A stretch of DNA of 64,000 nucleotides from Anaerolineales bacterium (GCA_014379595.1 JACMLM010000006.1:58718-122717); one strand, 5' to 3'; positions 43,212 to 52,457 are shown, counted from the stretch's first letter. A program made the numbers and translations. The notes: generated by a model not told the origin, from the sequence alone.

Positions 43212-45863
43212 TTATCCTATATTTTTCAAAGGTAATTCAATCGTAATGATCGTCCCGCCGCCTTCGCGAGTGTTTGCATAAATAGTACCACCATGCGCTT
43301 CGATAATTCCCTTACTAATGGATAGACCAAGCCCGGTACCACTGACATTCTCCGGGCGTTGGACTCGGTAGAATTTGTCAAAGACACGAGCAAGGTCTTC
43401 GGACGGGATGCCGGCACCTCGGTCCGCAATCTTGATGCGGATCTTTTCATCCGATAAATCTGCTGAGGCTTCGATTATCGAATCAGCAGGGGAATATTTG
43501 ACAGCGTTATCCAACACATTGACAAGAACTTGCGCAACCAGCGTAAAATCCATTGGCACAAGTGGAAAGCCCGAAGGCACATTGATCTGGATTTTATGAT
43601 TTGCAACACGTGAGCCCAATTGTTCAAGCGCCGTGCCAATTACATCTTGAATATCCTCAGACTCAAGCCGCAGTTTGATGGCGCCGCTTTCGATGCGAGT
43701 CATATTTAATAGATTGCCGACCAAACGATTCAAACGATCTGCTTCGCCGCGTGCATTCTCGATCAAGGCCCGCCGCGTAGTTTCATCGAGTATGCCATTA
43801 TCTTCATCCAATGAACTTAATGCACCTGTGATCGAAACCAAAGGTGTACGAAGATCATGCGAAATGGAATTGAGTAACGCAGTTTGCAAAGATTCCGTGG
43901 CGCGCAAGAGTTCAGCCTGACGTGCCTGTTCGGAAAGATTAGCGCGTTCAAGTGCCAATGCAGATTGATTCGCAAATGCTGCAAGCGTGAGCCTTTGTTC
44001 CGGGGAAAGAAAATTCGTTAAGTCTTTGGAGTGAATTCCAAGTACACCGACAATACCATTGGAAGTTTTCAAGGGGAGGCAGCGTAAGGCCGCGGCTGGA
44101 AGTGTATCTGTTCCGCGGCCCGCCGGTTGATTATGTTCATAAGACCAGGTTGCTACAGCCAATTCATTTTCGTCAGGACGATAATTAGGAGAGCTTGCAA
44201 AGGTTTGTAGTTGTTGATTATCTGGCAGGAAGATGGCAACGTCACGCCCAAATGCACGACCGATCTGTGAAATAATAATATTTGCAACTTGGAGAAGATC
44301 AGCGGCAGAAGTCAGGTCTTTGCTAAGGTCATAAAGCGCCGCAGTTTGCTTCTCACGTTGGATGGCGGCTTCAGCCTGTTCACGCACGCGCACGGTCAAT
44401 GAACTGACCACCAAACTGACAATGAACATGGCAATAAAAGTGATGATGTATTGCGTATCACTAACAGCGAAAGTGAGATAGGGTGGAATAAGAAAAAAAT
44501 CAAATGCCAGTACGCCTGCAATGGCAGTGAAAAGCGAAGGTCCGCGCCCAAGAAAAATTGCGGAGATAACAGTGGAAGCCAGATACAACATGACAAGATT
44601 GGTAGGTTCAAGATTACCGCGAACAAGCAATCCAAGTGAAGTGGAAATTGCAACCAACAAAAAACCAAGAAAATAGCGTCCAAATGGACGATGAAACTGC
44701 CACTCTATCGGCACAATAGACTTGTTTAATTCAGCACGCGCACTGATCACATACACATCAATATCACCGCTGGCATAAATGAGCTGTTCAACAATCGAGC
44801 CGCTCCATATTTCCTGCCAACGCGGTTTCAGCGGTTTACCCACTACAACTTTTGTAATATTATTTTTGTGTGCAAAATCCAAAACAGCTTCCTGAATAGA
44901 GCTCCCCGCAATCGTGAGACTCTTCGCACCTAATTCTTCGGCCAGTTGCAAAGTTCGTCCAATGCGCTCACGATTTGCAGGCTTGATCTCGGGTTTTGAG
45001 GCGATCTCTACATAGATCGCATACCATTCCGCATTCAATTCATCTGCCAGCCTGCGTGTGGTGCGGATTAACTTTTCTGCCAAAGGGCTGGGGCTAATGC
45101 AAACAACCAGCCGCTCTCCCGCCGCCCACGGACCAGAAATGGCGCGCGTCTGCATATACGAACGCATTTGATTATCCACACGTTCGGCGGCCCGTCGCAA
45201 AGACATTTCACGTAAAGCAGTGAGATTCCCTTTGCGAAAAAACTTGTCGATCGCGCGCGAGGCCTGTTCGGGAATATAAACTTTGCCTTCATTCAGACGT
45301 GTGAGCAGTTCATCAGGTGGCAGGTCAATGACTTCGATCTCAGAGGCTTCATCAAGCACGCGATCGGGGACGGTCTCTTTTACAATGACACCCGTCACTT
45401 GTGCGACAACATCATTTAAACTTTCGAGATGTTGAATATTGAGCGTGGTGTACACATCAATGCCCGCATCGAGAATTTCTTCCACGTCCAAATATCGTTT
45501 GGGGTGACGCGAACCTGGCGCATTGGTATGAGCGAATTCATCGACGAGCACGATTTTTGGATGGCGTTTGATCACTTCATCCACATCCATTTCAGGCAGA
45601 GTCACGCCGCGATATTCCACCTGTTTGCGCGGCAACACATCCAACCCTTCAACCAGTTCTTCTGTCTCGGCGCGTTTATGCGTTTCCACATAGCCAACGA
45701 TCACGTCAATGCCTTGTGTTTTGCGTTGATGCGCGGCTTCGAGCATGGCATAAGTTTTACCCACACCAGCAGCATAGCCGAGGAATATTTTTAATTTTCC
45801 TCGGCCAGATTGCTCTGATTGAGCATGTTTTAATAGTTCATCAGGATCAGGGCGGGGTTCCAT
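43212..45863 (-). CDS. kdpD: Sensor histidine kinase KdpD, full length
   Basis: 883 residues, normal length. N-terminal KdpD domain with Walker A GYAAGVGKTYAMLEAA, Walker B KIVLVDEFAHTN, then a UspA-like domain (about 245-370), four DUF4118 membrane helices (about 395-495), a GAF-like domain, HisKA with ISHDLRTPLVSITGAL, and HATPase_c with LVNVLDNAVKYSP, DRGAGI and GTGLGLSISKGI. It senses K+ limitation and phosphorylates KdpE. ATG 45863 follows the kdpC stop by five bases. Confidence 0.97.
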   Translation of the reverse strand: MEPRPDPDELLKHAQSEQSGRGKLKIFLGYAAGVGKTYAMLEAAHQRKTQGIDVIVGYVETHKRAETEELVEGLDVLPRKQVEYRGVTLPEMDVDEVIKRHPKIVLVDEFAHTNAPGSRHPKRYLDVEEILDAGIDVYTTLNIQHLESLNDVVAQVTGVIVKETVPDRVLDEASEIEVIDLPPDELLTRLNEGKVYIPEQASRAIDKFFRKGNLTALREMSLRRAAERVDNQMRSYMQTRAISGPWAAGERLVVCISPSPLAEKLIRTTRRLADELNAEWYAIYVEIASKPEIKPANRERIGRTLQLAEELGAKSLTIAGSSIQEAVLDFAHKNNITKVVVGKPLKPRWQEIWSGSIVEQLIYASGDIDVYVISARAELNKSIVPIEWQFHRPFGRYFLGFLLVAISTSLGLLVRGNLEPTNLVMLYLASTVISAIFLGRGPSLFTAIAGVLAFDFFLIPPYLTFAVSDTQYIITFIAMFIVSLVVSSLTVRVREQAEAAIQREKQTAALYDLSKDLTSAADLLQVANIIISQIGRAFGRDVAIFLPDNQQLQTFASSPNYRPDENELAVATWSYEHNQPAGRGTDTLPAAALRCLPLKTSNGIVGVLGIHSKDLTNFLSPEQRLTLAAFANQSALALERANLSEQARQAELLRATESLQTALLNSISHDLRTPLVSITGALSSLDEDNGILDETTRRALIENARGEADRLNRLVGNLLNMTRIESGAIKLRLESEDIQDVIGTALEQLGSRVANHKIQINVPSGFPLVPMDFTLVAQVLVNVLDNAVKYSPADSIIEASADLSDEKIRIKIADRGAGIPSEDLARVFDKFYRVQRPENVSGTGLGLSISKGIIEAHGGTIYANTREGGGTIITIELPLKNIG

Positions 45864-45868
45864 TAAAT

Positions 45869-46462
45869 TTATTGTATCTTATCCAAAGCCAGATTCAACA
45901 CCAGCACGTTGACTCGCGGCTCACCTAAAAAGCCGAATTGACGACCTTCAGTATATTCATCCACGAGAGCTTGGACATCCGCTTCACTCAACCCTCTAGC
46001 TGCTGCCACACGACGAACTTGATACAACGCTGCGGCAATGCTGATGTGAGGATCAAGCCCACTTCCAGAAGCAGTGACCAGGTCAACGGGAAGCGGGAGT
46101 GGATTATTTGGGTCAGCGGCATTAAGCGCGTCAATCCGCCCTTGCACCATTTCAATAAGAGCAGGATTCAATGGGCCGTAGTTCGAGCCAGAGGAGGCAG
46201 TCAGATTTTCGGCGTTGAAGGCATTGTATGCGAATGTGCCTGTGGCGGAGATGCGTCCCCAAAAATATTTAGGGTCATCGAATTGCTGGCCGATCAATTC
46301 AGAGCCAACGGCTTTTCCATCTTCGGTCATGATGAGGCTGCCATTGGCCTGGCTTGGAAACAAGACTTGTGCAATACCTGTCACCGCCAGTGGATAGATC
46401 ACACCAGTGATAATGGTAAGCAGAGCAAAAATAGTAAGAGCGGGGCGAAGTTGATTTTTCAT
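45869..46462 (-). CDS. kdpC: Potassium-transporting ATPase subunit KdpC
   Basis: I start at ATG 46462 (197 aa) with AGGAAT upstream. The longer frame to 46537 runs through a REP-like repeat and is rejected. A single N-terminal membrane helix ([20 protein letters not shown]) is followed by [33 protein letters not shown], and the C-terminal [20 protein letters not shown], all KdpC signatures. KdpC stabilises the ATPase-channel complex. Confidence 0.96.
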   Translation of the reverse strand: MKNQLRPALTIFALLTIITGVIYPLAVTGIAQVLFPSQANGSLIMTEDGKAVGSELIGQQFDDPKYFWGRISATGTFAYNAFNAENLTASSGSNYGPLNPALIEMVQGRIDALNAADPNNPLPLPVDLVTASGSGLDPHISIAAALYQVRRVAAARGLSEADVQALVDEYTEGRQFGFLGEPRVNVLVLNLALDKIQ

Positions 46463-46488
46463 TTTATTCCTATTTATTATTTCATCTG

Positions 46489-46535
46489 GTGGTCGAGTAG
46501 CCTCGAGTGTTCTTCGAGAGGCATATCGAGACCAC
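46489..46535. repeat. REP-like palindromic repeat, copy A (kdpB-kdpC gap)
   Basis: A 47-base imperfect palindrome with ends GTGGTC/GACCAC and an inner GCCTCGA/TCGAGAGGC stem. Read on the minus strand it begins GGTCTCGATATG and ends CTACTCGACC, the same termini as copy B. Confidence 0.7.
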
Positions 46536-46575
46536 AAATTACAGGTAACATTTTATTTTAAGTTTGCTTATCATT

Positions 46576-46649
46576 GTTGGTCTCGATATGGCGGCGATCG
46601 TTGAGTAGTTTTGCAAAGACATATCCAAATCGCCGCCTACTCGACCAAC
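46576..46649. repeat. REP-like palindromic repeat, copy B (kdpB-kdpC gap)
   Basis: A 74-base element with ends GTTGGTC/GACCAAC and a perfect 9-bp inner stem GGCGGCGAT/ATCGCCGCC. It has the same termini as copy A (GGTCTCGATATG and CTACTCGACC), but lies in the opposite orientation. Confidence 0.72.
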
Positions 46650-46653
46650 ACAG

Positions 46654-48756
46654 TTATATTAAGTGAAGCAAGACCAACAACATATCGATCAATTTGATTC
46701 CGATGAATGGCACAATGATGCCGCCGAGACCGTAGATCAAAAGATTATCGCGAAGTAGTTGAGCTGCACCGACTGCACGATAGGGCACGCCGCGCAACGC
46801 CAAGGGAATCAATGCAATAATAATGACTGCGTTGAAAATCACTGCAGACAAAATTGCACTTTCAGGAGTAGCGAGCCTCATGAAGTTCAGCGTGCCAAGG
46901 ATGGGGTAGGTTGAAGCAAACGCGGCTGGGATGATGGCGAAGTATTTCGCCACATCATTTGCGATGCTGAAAGTAGTTAGCGCTCCGCGTGTCATCAACA
47001 GTTGCTTGCCGATCTCCACGATCTCCAGCAGTTTGGTTGGGTTGCTATCGAGGTCTACCATGTTGGCGGCCTCACGCGCAGGTTGAGTGCCTGTATTCAT
47101 TGCAACAGCTACGTCAGCTTGTGCGAGGGCGGGTGCATCATTCGTACCATCACCCGTCATCGCAACGAGACGTCCACCTGCTTGATATTCGCGAATGAGT
47201 TTCAATTTCATTTCAGGCGTGGCTTGCGCGAGGAAATCATCCACACCTGCCTCCGCCGCAATCGCTGCTGCGGTCAAAGGATTATCGCCCGTGATCATCA
47301 CAGTCTTGATACCCATCTTGCGGAGTTGGGCAAAGCGTTCCTTGATTCCACCTTTAACGATGTCCTTCAAATGAATCACGCCAAGCGCCTTATTGTTTTT
47401 CGCCACTATAAGCGGCGTGCCACCCATACGGGCAATATATTCAACGGCGGGTTTCAGATCAGATGGAACTTTGTTACCACCTGATTGAATCAATTCTGTC
47501 ATCGTATCGGGCGCACCTTTGCGAATGGTTGTGCCATCGAAATTAACTCCGCTCATGCGGGTTTGCGCAGTGAAAGGCACGAAGTGCATTCCTTCAGGCG
47601 CATCATCACTGGCTCCTATCGTCCGCCCGCGAAGGCCGAACTTATCCTTGGCGAGCACAACAATGGAACGACCCTCAGGAGTTTCATCCGCCAAAGAAGC
47701 AAGTTGCGCGGCTTCAGCCAAATCTTTTACATCCACTCCATCTACGGCAATGAATTCCACAGCCTGACGGTTGCCAAGAGTGATCGTACCTGTTTTATCG
47801 AGCAACAACACATCCACATCACCAGCGGCTTCCACCGCGCGGCCAGACATCGCGATCACATTACGTTGGATCATACGGTCCATGCCTGCAATGCCAATGG
47901 CAGAGAGCAATCCACCAATTGTGGTCGGGATCAGACATACAAGTAATGCAACCAGAACAGTAATCGTAATGGCTGCCCCTTGTCCTGCTGCGTTCACACT
48001 ATAAAGTGAGTAGGGCAGGAGCGTGGCGCACACGACTAGGAAGATAATAGTGAAACCTGCCAGTAAAATATTAAGCGCGATTTCATTGGGAGTCTTTTGT
48101 CTCTTCGCGCCTTCTACCATGCTGATCATGCGGTCAAGGAATCCCTGACCGGGGTCAGCACTGACGCGGATGATGAGCCAATCTGAAAGGAGTCGTGTGC
48201 CACCTGTGACAGCGGAACGATCACCGCCCGCCTCACGCACAACGGGAGCTGATTCTCCAGTAACGGCACTTTCATCCACGGAAGCTATTCCCGCCACGAT
48301 CTCGCCATCTGCGGGCATAATGTCACCTGTTTCAACGAGAAACAGGTCATCCTTTCGCAATGCAGTGGATGAAACGACTTCAGTTTTTGATAGTGCGCTT
48401 TGCAGATCTGTTGCAGGGCCGCGTAATTTTTTCGCGGGTGTATCCTGCCGTGCCTTGCGGAGCGACTCGGCTTGTGCCTTGCCACGGCCCTCTGCGATGG
48501 CCTCCGAGAAATTCGCGAACAACACAGTGAACCACAGCCAGAGCGCAATCGCTCCTATAAAACCTGTGTGAGCTTCACCTTGTCCAATCAAAGCTTGAAT
48601 CCACAACGCAGTGGTTAATACACTCCCAACTTCCACGACAAACATGACAGGATTACGCACCATCCAGCGCGGATTGAGTTTGGTAAAGGACTCCACAATT
48701 GCGCGTTGATAGATCTCGCGGCCATATGTGGTTGGTTTTTTTGTTTGAATAGTCAT
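46654..48756 (-). CDS. kdpB: Potassium-transporting ATPase ATP-binding subunit KdpB
   Basis: 700 residues from ATG 48756 (GAGGAAA upstream; the in-frame ATG 48771 lies on this Shine-Dalgarno region). P-type ATPase landmarks: [10 protein letters not shown] (actuator; its Ser is the inhibitory phosphorylation site in E. coli KdpB), [13 protein letters not shown] (phosphorylated Asp), [43 protein letters not shown]. It hydrolyses ATP and moves K+ delivered by KdpA. Confidence 0.97.
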   Translation of the reverse strand: MTIQTKKPTTYGREIYQRAIVESFTKLNPRWMVRNPVMFVVEVGSVLTTALWIQALIGQGEAHTGFIGAIALWLWFTVLFANFSEAIAEGRGKAQAESLRKARQDTPAKKLRGPATDLQSALSKTEVVSSTALRKDDLFLVETGDIMPADGEIVAGIASVDESAVTGESAPVVREAGGDRSAVTGGTRLLSDWLIIRVSADPGQGFLDRMISMVEGAKRQKTPNEIALNILLAGFTIIFLVVCATLLPYSLYSVNAAGQGAAITITVLVALLVCLIPTTIGGLLSAIGIAGMDRMIQRNVIAMSGRAVEAAGDVDVLLLDKTGTITLGNRQAVEFIAVDGVDVKDLAEAAQLASLADETPEGRSIVVLAKDKFGLRGRTIGASDDAPEGMHFVPFTAQTRMSGVNFDGTTIRKGAPDTMTELIQSGGNKVPSDLKPAVEYIARMGGTPLIVAKNNKALGVIHLKDIVKGGIKERFAQLRKMGIKTVMITGDNPLTAAAIAAEAGVDDFLAQATPEMKLKLIREYQAGGRLVAMTGDGTNDAPALAQADVAVAMNTGTQPAREAANMVDLDSNPTKLLEIVEIGKQLLMTRGALTTFSIANDVAKYFAIIPAAFASTYPILGTLNFMRLATPESAILSAVIFNAVIIIALIPLALRGVPYRAVGAAQLLRDNLLIYGLGGIIVPFIGIKLIDMLLVLLHLI

Positions 48757-48771
48757 TTTTATTTTCCTCAT

Positions 48772-48868
48772 AGACCTGACAGGTTTTCAAAAACTTTTGG
48801 TTGACCTTGTAGTCACTGACTCGCAAGAATTGCGATTGAGTCAGGTCACGATGAAACCTGTCAAGTCT
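48772..48868. repeat. Nested inverted repeat in the kdpA-kdpB gap
   Basis: AGACCTGACAGGTTTTC (48772-48788) faces GAAACCTGTCAAGTCT (48853-48868). Inside lie TGACC...GGTCA and an imperfect CTGACTCGCAA/TTGCGATTGAGTCAG stem. The whole gap between kdpA and kdpB can fold into one long structure. A different family from copies A and B. Confidence 0.55.
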
Positions 48869-48869
48869 T

Positions 48870-50615
48870 TTATTTAAAGACCATCAAGTGTTCGACGATC
48901 GGTCCCAACGCTAATGCGGGGATAAAGCTTAGCGCACCAACGATCATGATGACACCGATCAGCCAGACGATGAACAGCGGCGTATGCGTCGGCAGTGTTC
49001 CACTGCTGGCAGGAACTTTTTTCTTTTGTACGAGTGAACCTGCAATTGCCAATACGGGAACGATCAACCAGTAACGAGCAAAGAACATACAAATACCAAG
49101 CGCAGTATTGTAGAATGGATTATTCGCACCCAAACCTGCAAAAGCCGAACCATTGTTGTTTGCTGCGGACGAGAAGGCATACAACACTTCACTGAATCCA
49201 TGCGGACCACCAGTGTTATAAATCGTAGCAAGACCGGCAGCAGTCACCACGGCAATTGCCGTACCTACTTTCGCCAATAAAATTGGAATCAAGATCATTA
49301 GGGAAGCCATTTTCATTTCATAGGCTTCGATCTTCTTGCCAAGATATTCAGGTGTGCGCCCAACCATCAAGCCAGAGATAAATACGGCTACTATGACAAA
49401 AGCCAGCATTCCATACAAGCCAGAGCCGACTCCTCCAAAGATGATCTCACCCAATTGCATTAGGAACATGGGAACCAATCCGCCAAGCGGCATGAATGAA
49501 TCGTGCATGGCATTGACCGAGCCGTTGGAAGCAGCGGTCGTGACAGCAGCCCATAGCGCCGAGTTGGCGATGCCAAAGCGCGTCTCTTTGCCTTCCATGT
49601 TTCCACCTGGGTTGACATTGGTCTGTACTTGATCGATACCCATTTTTGTGAAGGCGGGGTTGCCAGCCTGCTCAGACCAGACTGCCAGTCCTATGAATGC
49701 CACGAAGATAATCGTCATCGTAATCAGGATTGCCCAACCTTGGCGCGCGTCGCCGACCATCTTGCCAAAGGTATAACAGAGCGCAGCAGGGATCAAGAGA
49801 ATGGATAACATCTCCAGGGAATTCGAGAAGGGTGTTGAGTTTTCAAACGGATGTGCTGAGTTGACGTTGAAGAATCCGCCGCCATTCGTACCCAACTGCT
49901 TAATCGCAATTTGCGAAGCGGCAGGGCCAACAGCAAGCACTTGTTTAGTTACAACATTCCCATTGGCATCGGTTACAGGCTGAACCAACACAACTGTTTT
50001 ATATTCGCTGAATGTTTGCACAACACCCTGTGAAACGAGCGCCAAAGCCAAAACAATAGACAAAGGCAAGAGAATGTACAAGGTGGAACGCGTCAGATCG
50101 ACCCAAAAATTTCCGATGCCTTTGGATGTATGACGTACAAACCCACGGATAAGCGCCACTAAAACTGCCATTCCAGTCGCAGCAGAAACAAAGTTCTGTA
50201 CATTTAAGCTGAGCATCTGCGTAAGATAACTCATCGTTACTTCACCGCCATAGCCTTGCCAGTTGGTATTGGATGCAAAACTAACGGCCGTATTCCACGA
50301 AGAATCAGGTGTGATCGCGCCGAGTCCTTGCGGATTAAGAGGCAGAAAAACTTGAAGCCTTTGCACGGCATATACTGCCAGCAGACCAAGTATATTAAAC
50401 AAAATTACGGCTACGGCATAGGTCTTCCAGTTCATATCCTCGTCGGCTTTAACACCTGAGACGCGATAAATGAATCTTTCAACGGGACCCAGCACACGGT
50501 CAAGAAAGGTGTGCTCGCCTTGATAAACTTTTGCCATAAAGGAACCGAGTGGTTTTGCCAGAAGAAGCAAGACCACTATATAGAAAATAATTTGGAACAA
50601 ACTATTGAGAGTCAT
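48870..50615 (-). CDS. kdpA: Potassium-transporting ATPase channel subunit KdpA
   Basis: 581 residues. ATG 50615 overlaps the kdpF stop (ATGA) and has GGAG 7 bases upstream, preferred over GTG 50624. Ten or so membrane helices with KdpA selectivity-filter segments, including FASNTNWQGYGGE, TNGGGFFNVNSAHPFENSTP, SNGSVNAMHDSFMPLGG and ANNNGSAFAGLGANNPFYN. It forms the K+ selectivity filter and tunnel to KdpB. Confidence 0.97.
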   Translation of the reverse strand: MTLNSLFQIIFYIVVLLLLAKPLGSFMAKVYQGEHTFLDRVLGPVERFIYRVSGVKADEDMNWKTYAVAVILFNILGLLAVYAVQRLQVFLPLNPQGLGAITPDSSWNTAVSFASNTNWQGYGGEVTMSYLTQMLSLNVQNFVSAATGMAVLVALIRGFVRHTSKGIGNFWVDLTRSTLYILLPLSIVLALALVSQGVVQTFSEYKTVVLVQPVTDANGNVVTKQVLAVGPAASQIAIKQLGTNGGGFFNVNSAHPFENSTPFSNSLEMLSILLIPAALCYTFGKMVGDARQGWAILITMTIIFVAFIGLAVWSEQAGNPAFTKMGIDQVQTNVNPGGNMEGKETRFGIANSALWAAVTTAASNGSVNAMHDSFMPLGGLVPMFLMQLGEIIFGGVGSGLYGMLAFVIVAVFISGLMVGRTPEYLGKKIEAYEMKMASLMILIPILLAKVGTAIAVVTAAGLATIYNTGGPHGFSEVLYAFSSAANNNGSAFAGLGANNPFYNTALGICMFFARYWLIVPVLAIAGSLVQKKKVPASSGTLPTHTPLFIVWLIGVIMIVGALSFIPALALGPIVEHLMVFK

Positions 50616-50704
50616 CCGAACCACTCCGGTTTAAGTAAAGCCAATACAAGATAAACGAACAGGATCAGTGTGATGATGCCCGTTATTACGTATAAGATGT
50701 TCAT
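50612..50704 (-). CDS. kdpF: KdpF small subunit
   Basis: A 30-residue single-helix protein: MNILYVITG, a hydrophobic core, then ALLKPEWFG. The LxKPExF end is the KdpF hallmark. Its stop overlaps kdpA and its ATG overlaps the stop of the preceding small gene, both as ATGA. GGAGG is 7 bases upstream. KdpF stabilises the KdpABC complex. Confidence 0.92.
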   Translation of the reverse strand: MNILYVITGIITLILFVYLVLALLKPEWFG

Positions 50705-50799
50705 GATTTGTCCTCCATGAGCCGCTCACAGACGTTGATCAGTCCAAGGGTGAGGGCGAAGAACAGCAGTGTGAGTCCGATATAAATTAAATCATTCAT
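50701..50799 (-). CDS. Unnamed 32-residue membrane protein leading the kdp operon
   Basis: MNDLIYIGLTLLF, then FALTLGLINVCERLMEDKS. One hydrophobic helix with a short charged C-terminal tail containing CERL. GGAGG is 5 bases upstream of ATG 50799, and the stop overlaps the kdpF ATG by 4 bases, so it is certainly placed to be translated. Small proteins of this shape sit upstream of kdpF in various bacteria, to my recollection, but none has a name I can give. A further accessory subunit of the Kdp complex is the natural guess. Confidence 0.75.
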   Translation of the reverse strand: MNDLIYIGLTLLFFALTLGLINVCERLMEDKS

Positions 50800-50917
50800 G
50801 TGTGCCTCCATTACCACTTTAGTGTATACAGTTGTTGGTCAATTTAGGCGCAAGAAAGGTGAATAGAAGGTCAAGAAAGTGTCAAGATGTTTTCATAATA
50901 GACCCCTGTTAAATACA

Positions 50918-50946
50918 GCGGCCTCCTGTGGTACACAGGAGGCCGC
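50918..50946. other. Strong hairpin between FKBP gene and kdp operon
   Basis: GCGGCCTCCTGTG and CACAGGAGGCCGC form a perfect 13-bp GC-rich stem with a GTA loop. Read on the minus strand it follows the FKBP gene but lacks a U-tract, so it is either a Rho-type 3' end or a structural barrier between FKBP and the kdp promoter region. Confidence 0.6.
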
Positions 50947-50970
50947 CGCTTAAAAAAAACACTTGTTATT

Positions 50971-51306
50971 TTATTGTATCGAAACCAACTCAACATCAAA
51001 CACAAGAGTAGCATTGGGTGGAATCACGCCACTGGCGCCGCGCTCGCCGTATGCCAAATTCGGAGGAATAATTAGCTGAGCCTTGCCGCCAACTTTCATC
51101 AACGCGATACCTTCATCCCAACCTTTGATCACATTTCCTCTGCCCAGCGGAAATGTGATCGGCTCCCCGCGAGAAACAGAGCTGTCAAATACATTTCCGT
51201 CTTGAAATTTTCCCGTGTAATGTACACTGACAGTTTTTCCAGCCTCGGCTTGTACGCCGGTGCCAGCCTCCACTTCAATATATTCCAATCCACTTTGAGT
51301 TTTCAT
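50971..51306 (-). CDS. FKBP-type peptidyl-prolyl cis-trans isomerase
   Basis: 111 residues from ATG 51306 with AAGGAG upstream; the frame to 51363 has no support. Single FKBP domain: SVHYTGKFQDGNVFDSS, GRGNVIKGWDEGIALM, LIIPPNLAYGERGASGVIPP, LVFDVELVSI. All conserved pocket residues appear present. No signal peptide, so cytoplasmic; a folding catalyst. Confidence 0.95.
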   Translation of the reverse strand: MKTQSGLEYIEVEAGTGVQAEAGKTVSVHYTGKFQDGNVFDSSVSRGEPITFPLGRGNVIKGWDEGIALMKVGGKAQLIIPPNLAYGERGASGVIPPNATLVFDVELVSIQ

Positions 51307-51445
51307 GATTGCTCCTTGAAAGATTATTTTTATGAAGTAATTGTACCTGTTTTGAAACATCATTCCCCAGTTTCATGTATGGTGAAAAGACTAGCGAAAA
51401 GTCTCATAGTTTCATAAGAATTCCACTTCCTGCGTAGTTTTCTTT

Positions 51446-51451
51446 TATAAT
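51446..51451 (+). promoter_or_regulatory. -10 box (TATAAT), leaderless promoter of the sigma factor gene
   Basis: TATAAT ends 9 bases before ATG 51461; no Shine-Dalgarno sequence is present. No convincing -35 at 16-18 bases. Confidence 0.55.
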
Positions 51452-51460
51452 AAAGCCACC

Positions 51461-52126
51461 ATGACCACATATAATCCCAGAGCGCCGCGGAGTGGACGCA
51501 CTAATGAAGCTTGGATTACAGATCTAAGAGACACGGGTGAAAACCGTGAGGCCGCATTGAACGACTTGCGTGAAATAATTCAAAAGGGTTTACCCTATGC
51601 GCTTTCCCGCTGGCTTTCATCAGACGATCCGCTCTTTCAACCTCTTGTGGAAGAAGTGACACAGGAGACTCTCCTGCGCGTGCTTGACCAACTCGGTACA
51701 TTCGAAGGCCGCAGTCTTTTCACCACTTGGGTACATAAGATCGCGATTCGCATTGCATTGACCGAACTTCGTCGAAAACGATGGAGGGACGCATCTCTCG
51801 ATGAATTGACCGAAAACGAAGACGCTCCCCCGCCGCCCGGCCTGCTGGCTGACTCTCAAGCATCTCCCGAAACCTCAGCGGAACGTGCAGATATGCTGGT
51901 ACGAGTCCGCCGCATTTTGGATGAAGAACTCACATCCAAACAACGGGAAGCGCTCGTTCTACTTGGTCTGCAGGATGTCCCCATGGAAGATGCCGCCAAA
52001 CGTATGAAGACCAACCGCAACGCATTATACAAACTTTTACATGATGCCCGTCTGCGACTGAAAAGACGCCTTGCCCTTGAAGATCTAACGCCGCAAGACC
52101 TCTTGATGGCGTTCGAGCAAAAGTAA
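51461..52126 (+). CDS. ECF-type RNA polymerase sigma factor
   Basis: 221 residues. Region 2 has EEVTQETLLRVLDQLGTFEG and SLFTTWVHKIAIRIALTELRRKR; region 4 has LTSKQREALVLLGLQDVPME and TNRNALYKLLHDARLRLKRR. An acidic Pro-rich linker (ENEDAPPPPG) joins them. The region-4 helix-turn-helix is longer than minimal ECF and ends in a tail (LEDLTPQDLLMAFEQK). The small zinc-finger gene 33 bases downstream is the presumed regulator. Target promoters are unknown. Confidence 0.92.
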   Translation: MTTYNPRAPRSGRTNEAWITDLRDTGENREAALNDLREIIQKGLPYALSRWLSSDDPLFQPLVEEVTQETLLRVLDQLGTFEGRSLFTTWVHKIAIRIALTELRRKRWRDASLDELTENEDAPPPPGLLADSQASPETSAERADMLVRVRRILDEELTSKQREALVLLGLQDVPMEDAAKRMKTNRNALYKLLHDARLRLKRRLALEDLTPQDLLMAFEQK

Positions 52127-52159
52127 GATTAATATTTTATTAATCGTCAAGCCTTTAGC

Positions 52160-52450
52160 ATGAATATTAAAAAATTTCTAAAACACATTCAAGAGCTCCT
52201 CAAACTCAAACCTCAGGAAGAATTGCAAGATGAGGTTGTTCTAAAATTTTTGCGCGTACTTGAGAAAGCACGCGCAGATGATTTATCCTGTGATGATCTC
52301 TACACCCGTCTGGACGAATTCGTTGAAACGCAGATAAAATCGAAAGATGCAGACAAAATCATGCCTCTCATCCGTGAACACCTGGATATTTGCCCTGATT
52401 GTTCTGAACAATACGAAGCGCTTCTCACTGTTCTCGAAAATACGAAATAA
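52160..52450 (+). CDS. Putative zinc-finger (ZAS-like) anti-sigma protein, soluble
   Basis: 96 residues. A mostly helical N-terminus, then HLDICPDCSEQYEALL: the HxxxCxxC of zf-HC2/ZAS anti-sigma domains, with Cys-Asp (LSCDDLYTRLDEFVE) upstream as the likely fourth ligand region. No membrane helix, so it would be a cytoplasmic anti-sigma or redox-sensing partner of the sigma factor just upstream. Start ATG 52160 has no strong Shine-Dalgarno sequence. Confidence 0.75.
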   Translation: MNIKKFLKHIQELLKLKPQEELQDEVVLKFLRVLEKARADDLSCDDLYTRLDEFVETQIKSKDADKIMPLIREHLDICPDCSEQYEALLTVLENTK

Positions 52451-52457
52451 CAAAAAC

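Noticed and set aside
46463..46537. N-terminal extension of KdpC
   Set aside because: It encodes REP-like element A, not a conserved N-terminus; the Shine-Dalgarno sequence points to ATG 46462.
45938..46561. 207-residue plus-strand ORF
   Set aside because: Antisense to kdpC and a REP-like repeat; low-complexity translation without family features. The same holds for the long plus-strand frames at 47002-47946 opposite kdpB.
50918..50946. Intrinsic terminator of the FKBP gene
   Set aside because: The hairpin is strong but has no U-tract on the minus strand; recorded only as a hairpin.
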